Positions 11,451 to 24,322 of a stretch of 64,000 bases of DNA are shown here, piece by piece; within the stretch, counting starts at the first letter, position 1, and each line of letters starts with the position of its first letter. Made by a program: the position numbers and the translations under genes. The notes below the pieces were generated by a model that searched no databases, was not told the DNA's origin, and saw only the letters and a program-made list of their open reading frames with translations. This stretch comes from Inia geoffrensis (taxonomy: Eukaryota; Chordata; Mammalia; Artiodactyla; Iniidae): the NCBI GenBank assembly GCA_036417435.1, contig CM070919.1, positions 36,999,818 to 37,063,817 on the forward strand. Reading direction: 5' to 3'.

Positions 11451-14400
11451 TGTTAAGGATAACTCGCCATTTTTTCCAGTATCATCAGCAATTCTTTCTG
11501 GCAGACATGTGATAACACTTCTTAAACGGGGATATTGAGACCAAGGCCCCTGACCTGCAAACAAACAAGACATCATTCATATAGTGAACACTTTGCACAT
11601 CAAAGGATGACAGCACTTGGTCTCTATCGTTTTGCACCCACTGCTGACAGAGGGCAGAGGAGTTTGACTCACTAATCTTCCTTACGTGCACTTCTTCCTA
11701 ATGGGGTATTCCACCTAAAACTTGTAAGAAGTGGGACTGCATCATGGAACACACCAATCACTACTATAGATTCTGAAGCAGCAAAAGAAATAAAAATAAA
11801 AACATGATGAATCCATCCAAAGGGTTCTGTCTACATTGTTACAGTAGTTTCTCTCACACTGTGAACCCTTTTCAAACTCTGTCACCTGTTCTTATTTTTT
11901 TCAACAACAATAAGGTTAATCAGCAGTCACATGTTCCAGTAATAGTACACTATCCCTTGTGCAAGGATGTAGGGATTCGAGGAGCTATTGGAAGCTATCA
12001 TGAGAGGCTGCCTAGAGTAATTAGGACATTTCATTTAATGTTGGCTCTTCTCCCTAAGATGTCTGCTGCCCTCCTCTTTTTGTAGCCACTAGCATTGAGA
12101 AAATGACCAAGATAAGGCCCTTCTCTTTTCCTGCCCATGAATGCACCTGTGATGAGCCCCACAGACCTTGGTGCTTCCAGAATCCCCTGACCCTCCTGAC
12201 CCTCCACGCATGGCATCACATAGAAAAAGATGGTGACGTGTATATTTGTATAAAACATGCTATAAAATTTTTGACTCTTCCCTTCCTCATAATTCCAAAG
12301 AATAGATTTCTTTGGATTTCTTCTTAATGCTGGTGGAGTTGGTACATAAGTTGAGGGAGGTATCAGGGCTCACCAAAAGAGAGGGTAACTGCACAGAAAA
12401 TACAAGCAGGTACATTTCTGCGTAGTTTCAAGCATCTTATTTCCTATATCAACCATGGTGATATGCTGACCCTTCCTCTTTCTACTAGCAGTACAACAAA
12501 CAAATATAAAGGATATTTAGGCTGCTTGTTTTATCCCCACCTCTCACAATTGATCTGCATTCACATATAGGACAATGAGGGGCACTTACTACCATCTTAC
12601 CCAATACTGGAGAACTAGAGAATGTCCCAATTTTTCCAGGGATTATTCTCATATTTTCCAATGAGGTCAATGAAGGAATCTTACCTATTCTGTTTAATGA
12701 AGTCATATCTCACATGGCACCCATCATCACCAATACTGGAAAGAAATTTGAAGCGTCTTAGATTTTACCATATTTGAAATTCCAATATTTTAGCCTGACA
12801 TGTTTTTGGATTTTAGAAAAAAAAAATATTTTAAGTGAGACAAAAAATCAATTTTGTGACACAAACAGACAGCAATAGTTTTATATTTTTATCTGTTCCA
12901 CTTGCACACAAAAGTCTCATGTGGTTATGTAAAGCAGTCCTCTTGGGTGCTGTGCATGGCACAAGTATGAATTAAAGCTTAGGAATCTTAAGCTTCAGTC
13001 ACCTGAAACTTTTAAAGTAGGATGCAAGCAATACTGTCCAACATTTGAACAGAGCAAGACACTGTCTTTATTTTATTTGTCAGGTAATTTATCTGTCTTT
13101 TGCCCGAGGGAGAGAAACAACTAGCATCTTCCATCAATGTGTTGTACAAAAATCTTTGAACAGAGAGTGCAAGCAGAGGCTGATAAAAGATGTGAAAAAA
13201 AAGAGAGACCCTTGTGGCATTTTCTCCTAACTTATTGCAATCCCCCATTTAAAATGTGGGAATAATCAATCTTCTGAGGAAAAAGGTCCAAGGAAGGTTT
13301 TTGCTTTTGTGGAATAATGGGATTGCTAAAGATTTCAGGAGGTAAGAAGAGTTGGTGAGAATGACTATGAGACATCAGAGAAAAGTCAGATCCATGGATG
13401 AAGTGATGTTTACCTCTGTGAATCAATGAGAGGTAGGAGCAAATGAAAAGAAAGTTGAATACAACATTTTATGAATAAATGTAACCTTTCAGCTGTCCTA
13501 GAAAAAAATAATTTTCACTATGATACAACATATTTAGTTTACAAAGTTAACATTAAAGCTTAATAATTAGATTTATTGGAGAAACGAAAACTTTGTGGTT
13601 TAGAATAAATAATATGCTCTATTACAGATAAGAAGACTATATAAATAAATAGAAATATGACTAAATAAGCAAATAAAGAGGAAAATAACAAATTAGAAGT
13701 TATTAACATTAAAAACTGACAATCATCTAAAGAAAAAGGAGTGACAGAAAGAGAGAAGAACTCATATCAAGCATATATAAAAAACTCCTAAATAAGAAGT
13801 CTTCAGATGTTTAAAAAAAAAAAAATAGTCTTCAATAAGAAGATAATGTAAGAGCAAAAATGGGGAAAATATACCAAAATATATTTCAAAAAAGAGAATA
13901 CAGAATGTTAAGTGAACCTATCAAAAGATGCTTGGCTTCTTAGTAGTCAATTAAGTGAAACAAAAGCAATCCTTGGAATTATCACTCATGAACCACAAAG
14001 TTCAAGTGAAAACGACAGGCATTATCAAGTTTGACAAGAATGTGTGTAATCCTTGAATCTCATTCACTGCGGCTGAGCATGAAAATTCATACAAATGCCT
14101 TGAAAATATTAGAAGTATCTAAAAAGATAAGCACATGAAAGTTATGACAAAAAAATTTTACTACTACATGTATACTGAACAATAATTTATACACACTCCA
14201 CCAAAGCTCAAGTTCTAGAATTTATATACCAGTGCTATTCTCAACAGAAACAAACTAAAAATCACTCATATCGTAATACACATTGGAATAAGTTCCTTAG
14301 TAGTTAAATGTTTACACTATAGAATCCTATGCAACAGTGGCAATACATGATCACAACAGGCAACCATATAGGTATATTCACAAACAACATAAGGAATAAA

Positions 14401-14935
14401 AAAACCCTGTCCAAAAGTGGTTATACTGTGTCATAACATTTATATAAAATAAAAAATACAGGTAAAGTGATCTTTTCTTTACATATCAGAACAAGAGTAA
14501 ACCTTAAGGGGAGCCGCTAGACTGGGACCAGGGAGCCTCTGAGTGTCTGGAAATTTTCTGTGTCTTTATTTAGAAGCTAGGTATAGAGTGTATTCAGATT
14601 CTGAATTTTCTGAAATTTGTCATTTTCTTACAAACCGTGCATGTTTTTAGTTGTTTTTTTATACATAACAAAAAGTAAAACATATAGACTAGGGAAGGCA
14701 ATTATACTAACACTTTAATATCCATGCTTTTCAAGGTGGAAGTGAAAGATATTAAACACTTGACATTGTGATTACTTCTTAAAAGTAAGCTGAAAATTTA
14801 AGATTAATAAATAAGACATACTTCATATATAATACTCAAAGAGGAGAGGTAGAAAGGAGTATTATTTTTTTTTAATTTAATACAGAATAGTTAAGATAGA
14901 AAATAAAGAAAACAGACTAGGTTTAAAAAGGTGCA
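11451..14935. other. AT-rich single-copy DNA, no feature recognised
   Basis: About 3.5 kb without a repeat or exon that I can name. Open frames are all under 95 codons with no domain. The stretch 13490-14940 is very AT-rich. Small A-runs occur at 12821-12829 and 13811-13823. It may contain old decayed repeats below what the eye can detect. Confidence 0.6.
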
Positions 14936-14939
14936 CACT

Positions 14940-15275
14940 GGACTTCCTTGGTGGCACAGTGGATAAGAATTTGCCTGTCAATACAGGTGACAGGAGTTCA
15001 AACCCTGGTATGGGAAGATCCCACATGCCGCAGAGCAACTAAGCCCATGTGGTACAACTACTGACCCTGTGCTCTAGAGCCCACAAGCCACAACTATTGA
15101 GCCTGCATGACACAACTACTGAATCCCATGCACCTAGAGCCAATACTCCACAAGAAGAGAAACCACTGCAAGGAGAAACCCGTGTACCACAACGATGAAT
15201 AGCCCCTGCTCGACGCAACTAGAGAAAGCCCTGTGCAGCAACGAAGACCCAATGCAATGAAAAATAAATAAAATT
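14940..15275 (+). mobile_element. CHR-1-type SINE, long form
   Basis: Begins 'ggacttccttggtggcacag', continues with 'gatcccacatgccgcagagc' (15016-15035) and the 'ccacaactattgagcctgca' body, and ends 'cgaagacccaatgcaatg' with an A/T-rich tail (15258-15280). Confidence 0.9.
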
Positions 15276-15284
15276 AAATCTTTT

Positions 15285-15600
15285 GACTTATGAGATGACT
15301 TACTAATGTGGCTGCAGTTGGAGGCCTCAGTTTCTTGCCACATGGATCTCTCCGTAGGGCTGCTTGAGTGTCCTCATGACATGGCAGATGGCTTACCCCA
15401 GGATGAGTGATCTAGCAGAAAACAAATCAGAAGCTACAATGTCTTTTATGACCCACCTTTGGAAGCTGCACTTTGCCATTTCTGCAATGTCTTAATAGTT
15501 AAACACTCAGCACTTTTCAAGTGCGAGGGGCCACACAGGTGCATGAAGATTAGGAGATAATAAGGGGATGATTAGGGCCATCTTGGAGGCTGGCTACCAA
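15285..15600. repeat. Probable ancient interspersed repeat, family uncertain
   Basis: The text around 'gacatggcagatggcttacc' (15378-15397) and 'gggccatcttggaggctggc' (15574-15593) matches my memory of a widespread mammalian repeat, but I cannot name the family with confidence. It ends directly at the 5' side of the next L1. Confidence 0.45.
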
Positions 15601-16217
15601 AGTGGTTGACTAGACAATGACTGAATTTTGTTTTCTTCACATCTGGAGAGAAAATGGTCGGTGAATCCCACTGGTGGTCTTTGAGATGTATGAAAGTTGC
15701 CTCTTGCTCTCACCTCCAGCTGTGTGGCTGAAGGGTCTTGGTACTCCGGCCGAGTGTCAGGCCCGTGCCTCTGAGGAGGGAGAGCCAAGTTCAGGGTTTC
15801 GGTGTACCAGAGAACTCCAGCGACATGAAATATAAAAAGGCGAGAGCTCTCCCAGAGATGTCCATCTAAATGCTAAAACCCAGCTCCCCTCAAAGACCAG
15901 CAAGCTCCTGTGGTGGACACCCTATGACAAACAACTAGCAAGACAGGAACACAGCCCCACTCATTATCAGAGAGGCTGCCTAAAATCAAAATAAGGTCAC
16001 AGACACCCCAAAACACACAAACGGATGCAGAACTGCCCAGCAGAAAGACAAGATCCAGCCCAACCCACCAGAACACAGGCAATAGTCCCCTCCACCAGGA
16101 AGGTTACAGAACCCACTGAACCAAACTTTGCCACTGGGGGCAGACACCAAAAACAATGGGACACTACAAAGCAGCAGCCTGCACAAAGGAGACCCCAAAC
16201 GCAATAAGTTAAGCAAA

Positions 16218-17107
16218 ATGAGAAGACAGAGAAACACACAGCAGATGAAGGAGCAGGGTAAAAACCCACCATACCAAACAAATGAAGAGGAAATAGGCAG
16301 TCTATCTGAAAAAGAATTCAGAATAATGATAGTAAAGATGATCCCAAATCTTGGAACTAGAATGGAGAAGATACAAGAAACGTTTAACAAGGACCTAGAA
16401 GAATGAAAGAGCAAACAATGATGAACAACACAATAAGTGAAATTATTTTTTTTCCAGAAGGAAACAATACCAGAATAACTGAGACAGAAGAATGGATAAA
16501 TGACCAGGAAGAGAAAACAGTGGAAATAACTATCGCAGAGCAGAATGAAGAAAAAAGAATGAAGAGAATGGAGGACAATCTGAGACACCTCTGGGACAAC
16601 ATTAAACGCAACAACATTCGAATTATAGGGGTCCCAGAAGAAGAAGAGAAAAAGAAAGGGACTGAGAAAGTCTTTGAAGAGTTTATAGTTGAAAACTTCC
16701 CTAATATGGGAAAGGAAATACTTAATCAAGTCCAGGAAACTCAGAGAGTCCCATGCAGGATAAATCCAAGGAGAAATATGCCAAGACACATATTAATCAA
16801 GCTATCAAAAATTAAATACAAAGAAAAAATACTAAAAGCAGCAAGGCAAAAACAATAAATAACATACAAGGGAATCCCCATAAGGCTAACAGCTGATCTT
16901 TCAGCAGAAACTCTGGAAGCCAGAAGGGACTGGCAGGACTTATTTAAAGTGAAGAAAGGCAAAAACCTACAACGAGGATTACTCTACGAAGCGAGGACCT
17001 CATTCAGATTTGATGGAGAAATTAAAAACTTTACAGACAAGCAAAAACTAAGAGAATTCAGCACCAACAAACCAGTCATACAACAAATGCTAAAGGAACT
17101 TCTCTAG
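16218..17107 (+). pseudogene. L1 ORF1 (RNA-binding chaperone), frameshifted
   Basis: ORF1p is the L1 nucleic-acid chaperone that coats L1 RNA. The start ATG at 16218 follows the 5' UTR. The first ~62 codons end at a stop near 16404. The coding sense then continues in the +1 frame with the coiled-coil/RRM region (16403-16855), including an I-R-I-I-G-V-P-E-E motif near 16617-16643 typical of the RRM start. An in-frame TAA at 16856-16858 precedes the C-terminal domain, which reads on in the same frame (motif S-A-E-T-L-E-A-R-R-D-W near 16900) to the true stop TAG at 17105. One frameshift plus one nonsense codon make it non-functional. Confidence 0.85.
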
Positions 17108-17159
17108 GCAGAAAACACAAGAGAAGGAAAATACCTACAATAACAAACCCAAAACAATT

Positions 17160-19260
17160 AAGAAAATGATAATAGGAACATACATATTGATAATTACCTT
17201 AAATGTAAACGGATTAAATGCTCTTGACAAAAAGCTTTTGACAAAACTAAACACCCATTTATGATAAAAACCCTCCAGAAAGTAGGCATAGAGAGAACTT
17301 TCCTCAACACACTACAGGCCATATATGACAAACCCACAGCCAACATCGTGCTCAATGATGAAAACCTGAAATCATTTCCACAAAGATCAGGAACAAGACA
17401 AGGTTGTCCACTCTCACCACTAAAATTCGACACAGTTTTGGAAGTTTTAGCCACAGGAATCAGAGAAGAAAAAGAAATAAAAGGAATCCAAATCGGAAAA
17501 GAAGAATTTAAGCTCTCACTGTTTGCAGATGACATGATACTACACATAGAGAATCCTAAAGAGGCTACCAGAAAACTACTAGAGCTAATCAATGAATTTG
17601 GTAAAGTAGCAGGATACAACATTAATGCACAGATATCTCTTTCATTCCTATACACTAAAGAAGGAAAATTTGAAACAGAAATTATGGAAACACTTCTACT
17701 TACCACTGCAACAAAAAGAATTAAATATCTAGGAATAAACCTACCTAAGGAGACAAAAGACCTGTACTCAGAAAACTATAAGACACTGATGGAAGAAATC
17801 AAAGATGACACAAAAAGCTGGAGAGATATACCATGTTCTTGGATCGGAAGAATCAACATCGTGAAAATGACTATACTACCCAAAGCAATGTACAGATTCA
17901 GTGCAATCCCTATCAAACAACCAATGGCATTTTTCAGTGAAATAGAATAAAAAAATTCACAATTTGTATGGAAACACAGAAGACCCCAAATAGACAAAGC
18001 AATCTTGAGAAGAAAAACAGCTGGAGGAATCAGGCTCCCTGACTTCAGACTATACTACAAAGCTGCAGTAATCAAGTCAGTATGGTACTGGCATAAAAAC
18101 AGAAATATAGATCAATGGAACAGGAGAGAAAACCCAGATAAAAACCCATGCACATATGGTCAACTTAGTTTTGATAAAGGAGGCAAGAATACACAATGGA
18201 GAAAAGACAGCCTCTTCAATAAGTGGTGCTGGGAAAACTGGGCAGCTACAAAAAGAATGAAATTGGAAGACACCCTAACACCATACACAAATATAAACTC
18301 AAAATGGACTAAAAACTAAATGTAAGGCCAGACACTGTAAAAGTCTTAGAGGAAAACATAAGCAGAACACTCTATGACATAAATCACAGCAAGATCCTTT
18401 TTGACCCACCTCCTAGAGAAATGGAAATAAAAACAAAAATAAACAAATGGGACCTAATGAAACTGCAAAGCTTTTGCACAGCAAAGAAAAAAATAAACAA
18501 GACCAAGGACAGCCCTCAGAATGGGAAAAATTATTTGCAAATGAAGCAACTGACAAAGGATTAATCTCCAAAATTTATAAGCAGCTCGTGCAGCTCAATA
18601 ACATAAAAACAAACAGCCCAATCCAAAAATGGGCAGAAGACCTAAATAGGCATTTCTCCAAAGAAGACATACAGACTGCCAACAAACACATGAAAGAATG
18701 TTCAACATCCTTAATCATTAGAGAAGTGCAAATCAAAACTACAATGAGAAACCATCTCACACCAGAGTGGCCATTATCAAAAAAATCTAGAAACAATAAA
18801 TGTTGGAGAGGGTGTGGAGAAAAGGGAACACTCTTGCACAGCTAGTGGGAATGTGAACTGGTACAGCCACTATGGAGAACAGTATGGAGGTTCCTTAAAA
18901 AACTACCAATAGAACTACCATATGACCCAGCAATCCCACTACTGGGCGTATACCCTGAGAAAACCATAATTCAAAAAGAGTCATGTACCAAAATGTTCAT
19001 TGCAGCTCTATTTACAATAGCCAGGAGATGGAAACAACCTAAGTGTCCATCATCGGATGAATGGATAAAGAAGATGTGGCACATATATACAATGGAATAT
19101 TACTCAGCCATAAAAAGAAACGAAATTGAGCTATTTGTAATGAGGTGGATGGACCTAGAGTCTGTCATACAGAGTAAACTAAGTCAGAAAGAGAAAGACA
19201 AACACCATATGCTAACACATATATATATGGAATTTAAGGGAAAAAAAAGTCATGAAGAAC
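17160..19260 (+). pseudogene. L1 ORF2 remnant (reverse transcriptase, C-terminal domain)
   Basis: ORF2p supplies endonuclease and reverse transcriptase for retrotransposition. Only the extreme N-terminus (L-N-V-N-G-L-N-A near 17200-17220) is present before a junction at about 17222. There the text jumps to K-A-F-D-K, deep in the RT domain, so the endonuclease and first RT motifs are gone. The palm motif F-A-D-D-M is intact at 17521-17535. A stop at 17948, several frameshifts (for example near 18320-18450) and further breaks follow. The Cys-rich C-terminal part is read at 18780-18850, and the final frame is 18993-19240. Confidence 0.85.
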
Positions 19261-19600
19261 CTAGGGGTAAGACAGGAATAAAGTCACAAACCTACTGGAG
19301 AATGGACTTGAGGATATGCGGAGGGGGAAGGGTGAGCTGTGACAAAGCTAGAGAGAGGCATGGACATATATACACTACCAAACGTAAAATAGATCGCTAG
19401 TGGGAAGCAGCTGCATAGCAAAGGGATATCAGCTTGGTGCTTTGTGACCGCCTGGAGGGGTGGGATAGGGAGGGTGGGAGGGAGGGAGACGCAAGAGGGA
19501 AGAGATATGGGAACATATGTATATGTATAACTGATTCACTTTGTTATAAAGCAGAAACTAACACACTATTGTAAAGCAATTATACCCCAATAAAGATGTC

Positions 19601-19605
19601 AAACA

Positions 19606-19655
<50 letters not shown>
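19601..19655. repeat. (CA)n microsatellite
   Basis: About 25 CA units directly after the first L1's AATAAA signal and before the text of a second L1. It stands where the poly(A) tail would be expected. Confidence 0.97.
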
Positions 19656-19661
<6 letters not shown>

Positions 19662-20321
19662 CACTACCAAAAAAGAAAATCACAGGCCAATATCTTTGAT
19701 AAATATAGATGCAAAAACTCTCAACAGAATATTAGAACACCGAATCTGACAACACATAACAAGGTCATACACCATGAGCAAATTTGATTCACCCCAGGGT
19801 CACAAAGTTGTTTAAACATATGCAAATCAATCAACGTGATACACCCCATCAACAAAGGAAAAACAAAAAACGTATGATCATCTCAATAGATGCTGTAAAA
19901 AGCATTTGCAAAACTTCAACAGCCATTCATGGTAAAAAACACTTACCAAAGGGGGCTTAGAGGGAACATATCTCAACATAATAAAAGCTATTTATGACAA
20001 ACCCAAAGCCAATATAATACTCAATGTTCATAAACTGAAAGCCTTCCTGCTAAAATCTGGAGCAAGACAAGGATGCCCACTCTCACCTCCTCTTCAACAT
20101 AGTATTGGAAGTCCTAGCCACAACAGTCAGACAAGAAAAATAAATAAATTCTAACCAAATTGAAAGGGAAGAGGTAAAATTGACACTATATGCAAATGAC
20201 CTGATAATACATATAAAGGTAACCCTAAGAATTCCACACAAAAACAACTAGAACTGGTAAACAAATTCAGCAAAGTAGAAGGATACAAGATTAACATACG
20301 TACAATTGGTTGCATTTCTTT

Positions 20322-20650
20322 CTTTCTTTTTAAAATTTAGTTTGACTGCATTGGGTCTTCATTGCTGTGCACGGGCTTTCTCTAGTTGTGGCCAGTGGGG
20401 GTTACTCTTCCTTGCAGTGCACAGGCTTCTCATTGCAGTGGCTTCTCTCGTTGCAGAGCACAAGCTTCAGTAGTTTTGGCACACGGGCTTACTAGTTGTG
20501 GCTCACGGGCTCTAGAGGGCAGGCTAAGTAGTTGTGGTGCACGGGTTTAGTTGTTCCACAGCATGTGGGATCTTCCTGGACCAGGGCTCGAACCCATGTC
20601 CCCTGTATTGGCAGGTGGATTCTCAACCATGGAGCCACGAGGGAAGTCCC
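20322..20650 (-). mobile_element. CHR-1-type SINE, long form, antisense
   Basis: Antisense SINE with the target-site duplication TGGTTGCATTTCTTT at 20307-20321 and 20651-20665. It starts with a T-rich tail and ends with 'gagggaagtccc'. Body repeats ('tagttgtggc...cgggct') are clear. Confidence 0.95.
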
Positions 20651-21457
20651 TGGTTGCATTTCTTTACACTAACAATGAAATATCAGGAAGCGAATGTAAA
20701 CAAGCAATCCCTTTTAAAATGCCATCAAAAAATAAAATAAAATAAAATACTTAGGAGTAAACCTCACCAAGGAGGTGAAAGACTTATATGCTGAGAACTA
20801 CAAAACATTAGTAAAGGAAATTGAAGATGACTCAAAGAAATGGAAAGACATCCCACGTTGTTGGACTGCAAGATATAATAGTGTTAAAATGCCCATACTA
20901 CCCAGAGCGATCTACAGGTTTAATGCGATCCCTATCAAATTACCCATGACATTTTCCCCAGAGCTAGAACAAATATTCCTAAGATGTATATGGAACCATA
21001 AAAAGCCAGAATTGTCAACACAGTCCTGAGGAAAAAGAACAAATCAGGAGGCATAACCCTCCCTGATTTCAGACAATACTACAAAGTTACAGTAAGCGAA
21101 ACCTCAAGGTATTGGCACAGAAGGAGATATAGGGATCAATGGACTAAAATAGAGAGCCCAGAGATAAACCCACACACCTATGGTCAATTAACCTTCGACA
21201 AAGGAGGCAAGAATATACAATGGGGAAAAGACAGTCTCTTCAGCAAGTGGTGTTTTGAAAGTTGGACAGCCATATGCAAATCACTGAAGTCAGAACATAC
21301 CGTCACACCATACACAACAATAAACTCAAAATGGCTTATATGCTTAAATATAAGATAGGAAACCTTAAAACTCCTAGAAGAGAACATAAGCAAATCATTC
21401 TCTGACATAAATCATACCAAAGTTTTCCTAGGTAGATCTCCTAGGGCAGTACAAACA

Positions 21458-23755
21458 CAGTAAGTCACCTACATATGAACCTTCAAGTTGCAAACTTTCA
21501 AAGACGCAAACGTCCATTTGCATGTCCAATCAATGTAAGTTAGTTCACGTGTCTGGCTGGCGTACATTGTCATGTGTATGCATCCTCTATAAATGGTTGT
21601 GCTTTTGTGTAGTTTACAGTACTGTGTAGAGTACAGTAGTACAGTACCTTTATTTCAAGCCCAAGATGTCTGGAGACAAGCGTAAAAGCAGCAGTGATGT
21701 AGCTGGTACTGCTAAGAAGCACCACGCGATAATGATGGAAACAAAAGTGAAAATAATTGAGAGAGTGGAGCGAGGCAAAAAGATGTTAGACATCGCTCAT
21801 TCTTCTAACATGAATCATTCAACCATTGGCACGATTCTAAAAAAAACAAGGACAAGATCATGGAACATGTGAAGTCTGCCGTGCCGATGATGTTGACAAA
21901 ATATCAAAGAAGCATGGAAAAGTGATGGAGGAGCTGGAGAAACTTCTCAGTGTATGGATGGAGGATCAACATCCTGCTCAGCTTAATGCCGATTCAAGAG
22001 AAAGCTAAAAAGCCTTTATGAAGACTTGGAGAAGAAACACGGCAAAGAATCAGAGGGCACATCTTTCAATGCCAGCCATGGCTGGTTTCATCGGTTCAAA
22101 GCTAGAGCCAAGCTTCACAATGTAAAAGTAAGTGGAGAGGCAGCAAGTGCAGATAGGGTAGTTGTCCAGGAACTTCATGAAACACTTTGAGAAATTACTG
22201 ATGATGTTGTGTATTTACCGAAGCAGTTTTTAATGTCGATGAGACACAACTGTACTGGAAGAGGATGCCGGACCGAAGTTACATCAGTAAGGAGGAAAAG
22301 TTGATGCCGGGCTATAAAGCAGCAAAGGGTATGCTAACACTGTTGTTTGGTGGCAATGCTTCTGGTGATGTGAAGCTGAATCCTCTCTTAGTTTATCATT
22401 CAGAGAACCCAAGAACCCTTAAAAGCATAGCCAAGGGCTCTCTTCCTGTTGTGTGGAATTGTAACCCCAAAGCCTGGAACACACAGGTCATTTCCCAGGA
22501 CTGGTTTTTCCACCACTTTATCCCAGAGATAGAGAAATACTGCTTGGAGAAGGACATCCCAGCAAAACATTCTATTGCTGCTCGACAATGCTCTGGGCCA
22601 CACCCCATTCATGGATGACTTTCATCCCAACCTCAAAGTAGTGCATCTACCACCGAATACTACATTGCTCATGCAACCTGTGGACCAGGGAGTTATAGCG
22701 ACTTTCAAGAAATATTATTTATGTCACACTTTTTGTCAGGCAGTAAAGGTAAGTGACAAATCAGGAACAACCTAGGGACAATTTTGGAAGAACTATAACA
22801 TCTACAAGGCCATATAAAACATTGACTTTGCTTGGTGTGAGGGTATGGCGGTCACCGTGAATGGAGCTTGGAAGAAACTTGCCCACAGTTTGTTCATGAT
22901 GTTTAAGGATTTGAGAAGGTAGATGAGAAGTCCAAAGAGGTCTTCCCCAATATAGGGACCCTCAGCATGAAGCTGGAGTTAAATCTGCAAGAGGACCATT
23001 TCACTGAACTCCTTGCTGTGCAACATGAGGAGCTTACTGAAGAAGACATGATGGAATTGGAGGCCCAGAGAAAGGATAAAGAGGGACAGGAGGAAGAAGA
23101 AGAAGTAAATGAAGAACTGAAGTGATTCACGGCACAGAAATTGGCAAGGGGATTTTATTTGAGGAGGTTCTGTTAGTTTTCGAGGTAAAGGACCCGAACC
23201 TAGAATGGCACCCAAAGTTGCAGCAACCATTCAGAATGCAATCCAGTGCTACCTTGTCATCTATGATGAGAAAAAAAGAGCTACTACCCAGACATCAATG
23301 GATCATTTTTTCAAGAGGGTAGATAGAATTAAATCCAGCAAGGAACAAGAACCTGTGCCATCAACGTCGGGGATGAGTGAAATGGCAGCTTGCCCTCTGT
23401 CTCCTACTGCTGATAATCCTTCACGTCTACCTTCTCCCACCTCCTCTCCCTCCTCCAATCAGTAACTCTTCTTGCCTGTTCCCCTGACGCCAGCCCAAGT
23501 ATCCCAGCTGTTGTACTGTATTACTGCACTTTTCAAGTTACTGTACTGTAAGATTAAAAATGTTTTCTTTATTTTTGTGTTTGTTTTTTTTATGTATTGT
23601 TTGTGTGAAGAGTATTATGAACCTATTACTGTACAGTAACATATAGCTGACTGTGTAAGTTGGGTACCTAGGCTAACTTTATTGGACTTACAAACAAATT
23701 GGACTTACAAACACACTCTTGGAACAGAACTTGTTCATATGTAGGGGACTTACTG
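21458..23755 (+). mobile_element. Tigger-type (pogo/Tc1-mariner superfamily) DNA transposon, nearly full length
   Basis: Element of 2.3 kb. Its ends are inverted repeats: CAGTAAGTCACCTACATATG at the left and, at the right, 'catatgtaggggacttactg', whose complement is CAGTAAGTCCCCTACATATG (one mismatch in 20). A decayed transposase with an N-terminal helix-turn-helix and a DDE domain lies inside (21666-23465). The expected TA target duplication is not visible at the exact edges and may have mutated. The insertion splits a LINE-1, so it postdates that L1. Confidence 0.9.
21666..23465 (+). pseudogene. Tigger transposase pseudogene (TIGD1/CENP-B-like family)
   Basis: The product would be a pogo-type transposase: N-terminal CENP-B-like HTH domains bind the terminal repeats and a DDE domain cuts and joins DNA. 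The ATG at 21666 opens a 68-codon frame with a first HTH. It breaks at an A-run (21839-21847), which is a probable slippage site. The second HTH/CENP-B part is read around 21880-22160 with breaks. The catalytic domain starts with N-V-D-E-T (first Asp codon at 22238). The second Asp is in L-L-L-D-N-A (codon 22584) after a frameshift near 22570. The third Asp lies in Q-P-V-D-Q-G-V (about 22677-22697). An acidic, low-complexity C-terminus extends to about 23465. The catalytic triad is recognisable but no frame joins it. Confidence 0.85.
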
Positions 23756-24112
23756 GAAAAGTAAAAAAGAAACAGGAGCTAATCAAACTTATAAGATTTG
23801 CACAGCAAAGGAAACCATAAGCAAAATGAAAATAAAACCTATGGATTGGGAGAAAATATTAGCAAATGATGAGACTGACAAGGGCTTAATTTCCAAACTA
23901 TACAAACAGCTCATACAACTCAATAACAAATAACTCAATGGAAAAATGGATAGAAAACCTAAATAAAAGTTTCTCCAAAGAGGACATACAGATAGCCAAT
24001 AGGCACATGAAAAGATGCTCATCATCACTAATTATTAGAGAAATGCAAATCCAAATTACAATGAGGTACCACTTCACACTGATCAGAATGGCCATCATTA
24101 AAAAAATCTACA

Positions 24113-24322
24113 GGGCTTCCCTGGTGGCGCAGTGGTTGAGAGTCCACCTGCCGATGCAGGGGACACGGGTTCGTGCCCCAATCCGGGAGGATCCCACATG
24201 CCGCGGAGCGGCTTGGCCCGTGAGCCATGGCCACTGGACCTGCGCGTCCAGAGCCTGTGCTCCACAACGGGAGAGGACACAACAGTGAGAGGCCCGCATA
24301 CTGCAAAAAAAAAAAAAAAAAA
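24113..24322 (+). mobile_element. CHR-2-type SINE, short form
   Basis: Starts 'gggcttccctggtggcgcag' and ends 'agaggcccgcatactgc' followed by an A-run. Flanked by the duplication AAAAATCTACA (24102-24112 and about 24317-24328). Inserted in L1 ORF2. Confidence 0.95.

Larger units (their letters stand above)
15600..19600 (+). mobile_element. LINE-1 with 5' UTR, damaged ORF1 and large ORF2 deletion
   Basis: Cetacean-type L1 in sense orientation. The 5' UTR is at about 15600-16217, ORF1 at 16218-17107, and a short inter-ORF spacer follows. A few dozen codons of ORF2 (17160-17222) are then joined directly to the middle of the reverse transcriptase. ORF2 continues to about 19260. The 3' UTR contains a G-rich stretch (19454-19500) and the AATAAA signal at 19589-19594. 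Total length is ~4.0 kb against ~6 kb for a complete element; most of the missing sequence is the endonuclease and N-terminal RT of ORF2. Confidence 0.9.

Noticed and set aside
15986..16789. 267-codon antisense open frame, the longest in the window
   Set aside because: It is the reverse strand of L1 5' UTR and ORF1, which are A-rich and therefore poor in antisense stops. No domain.
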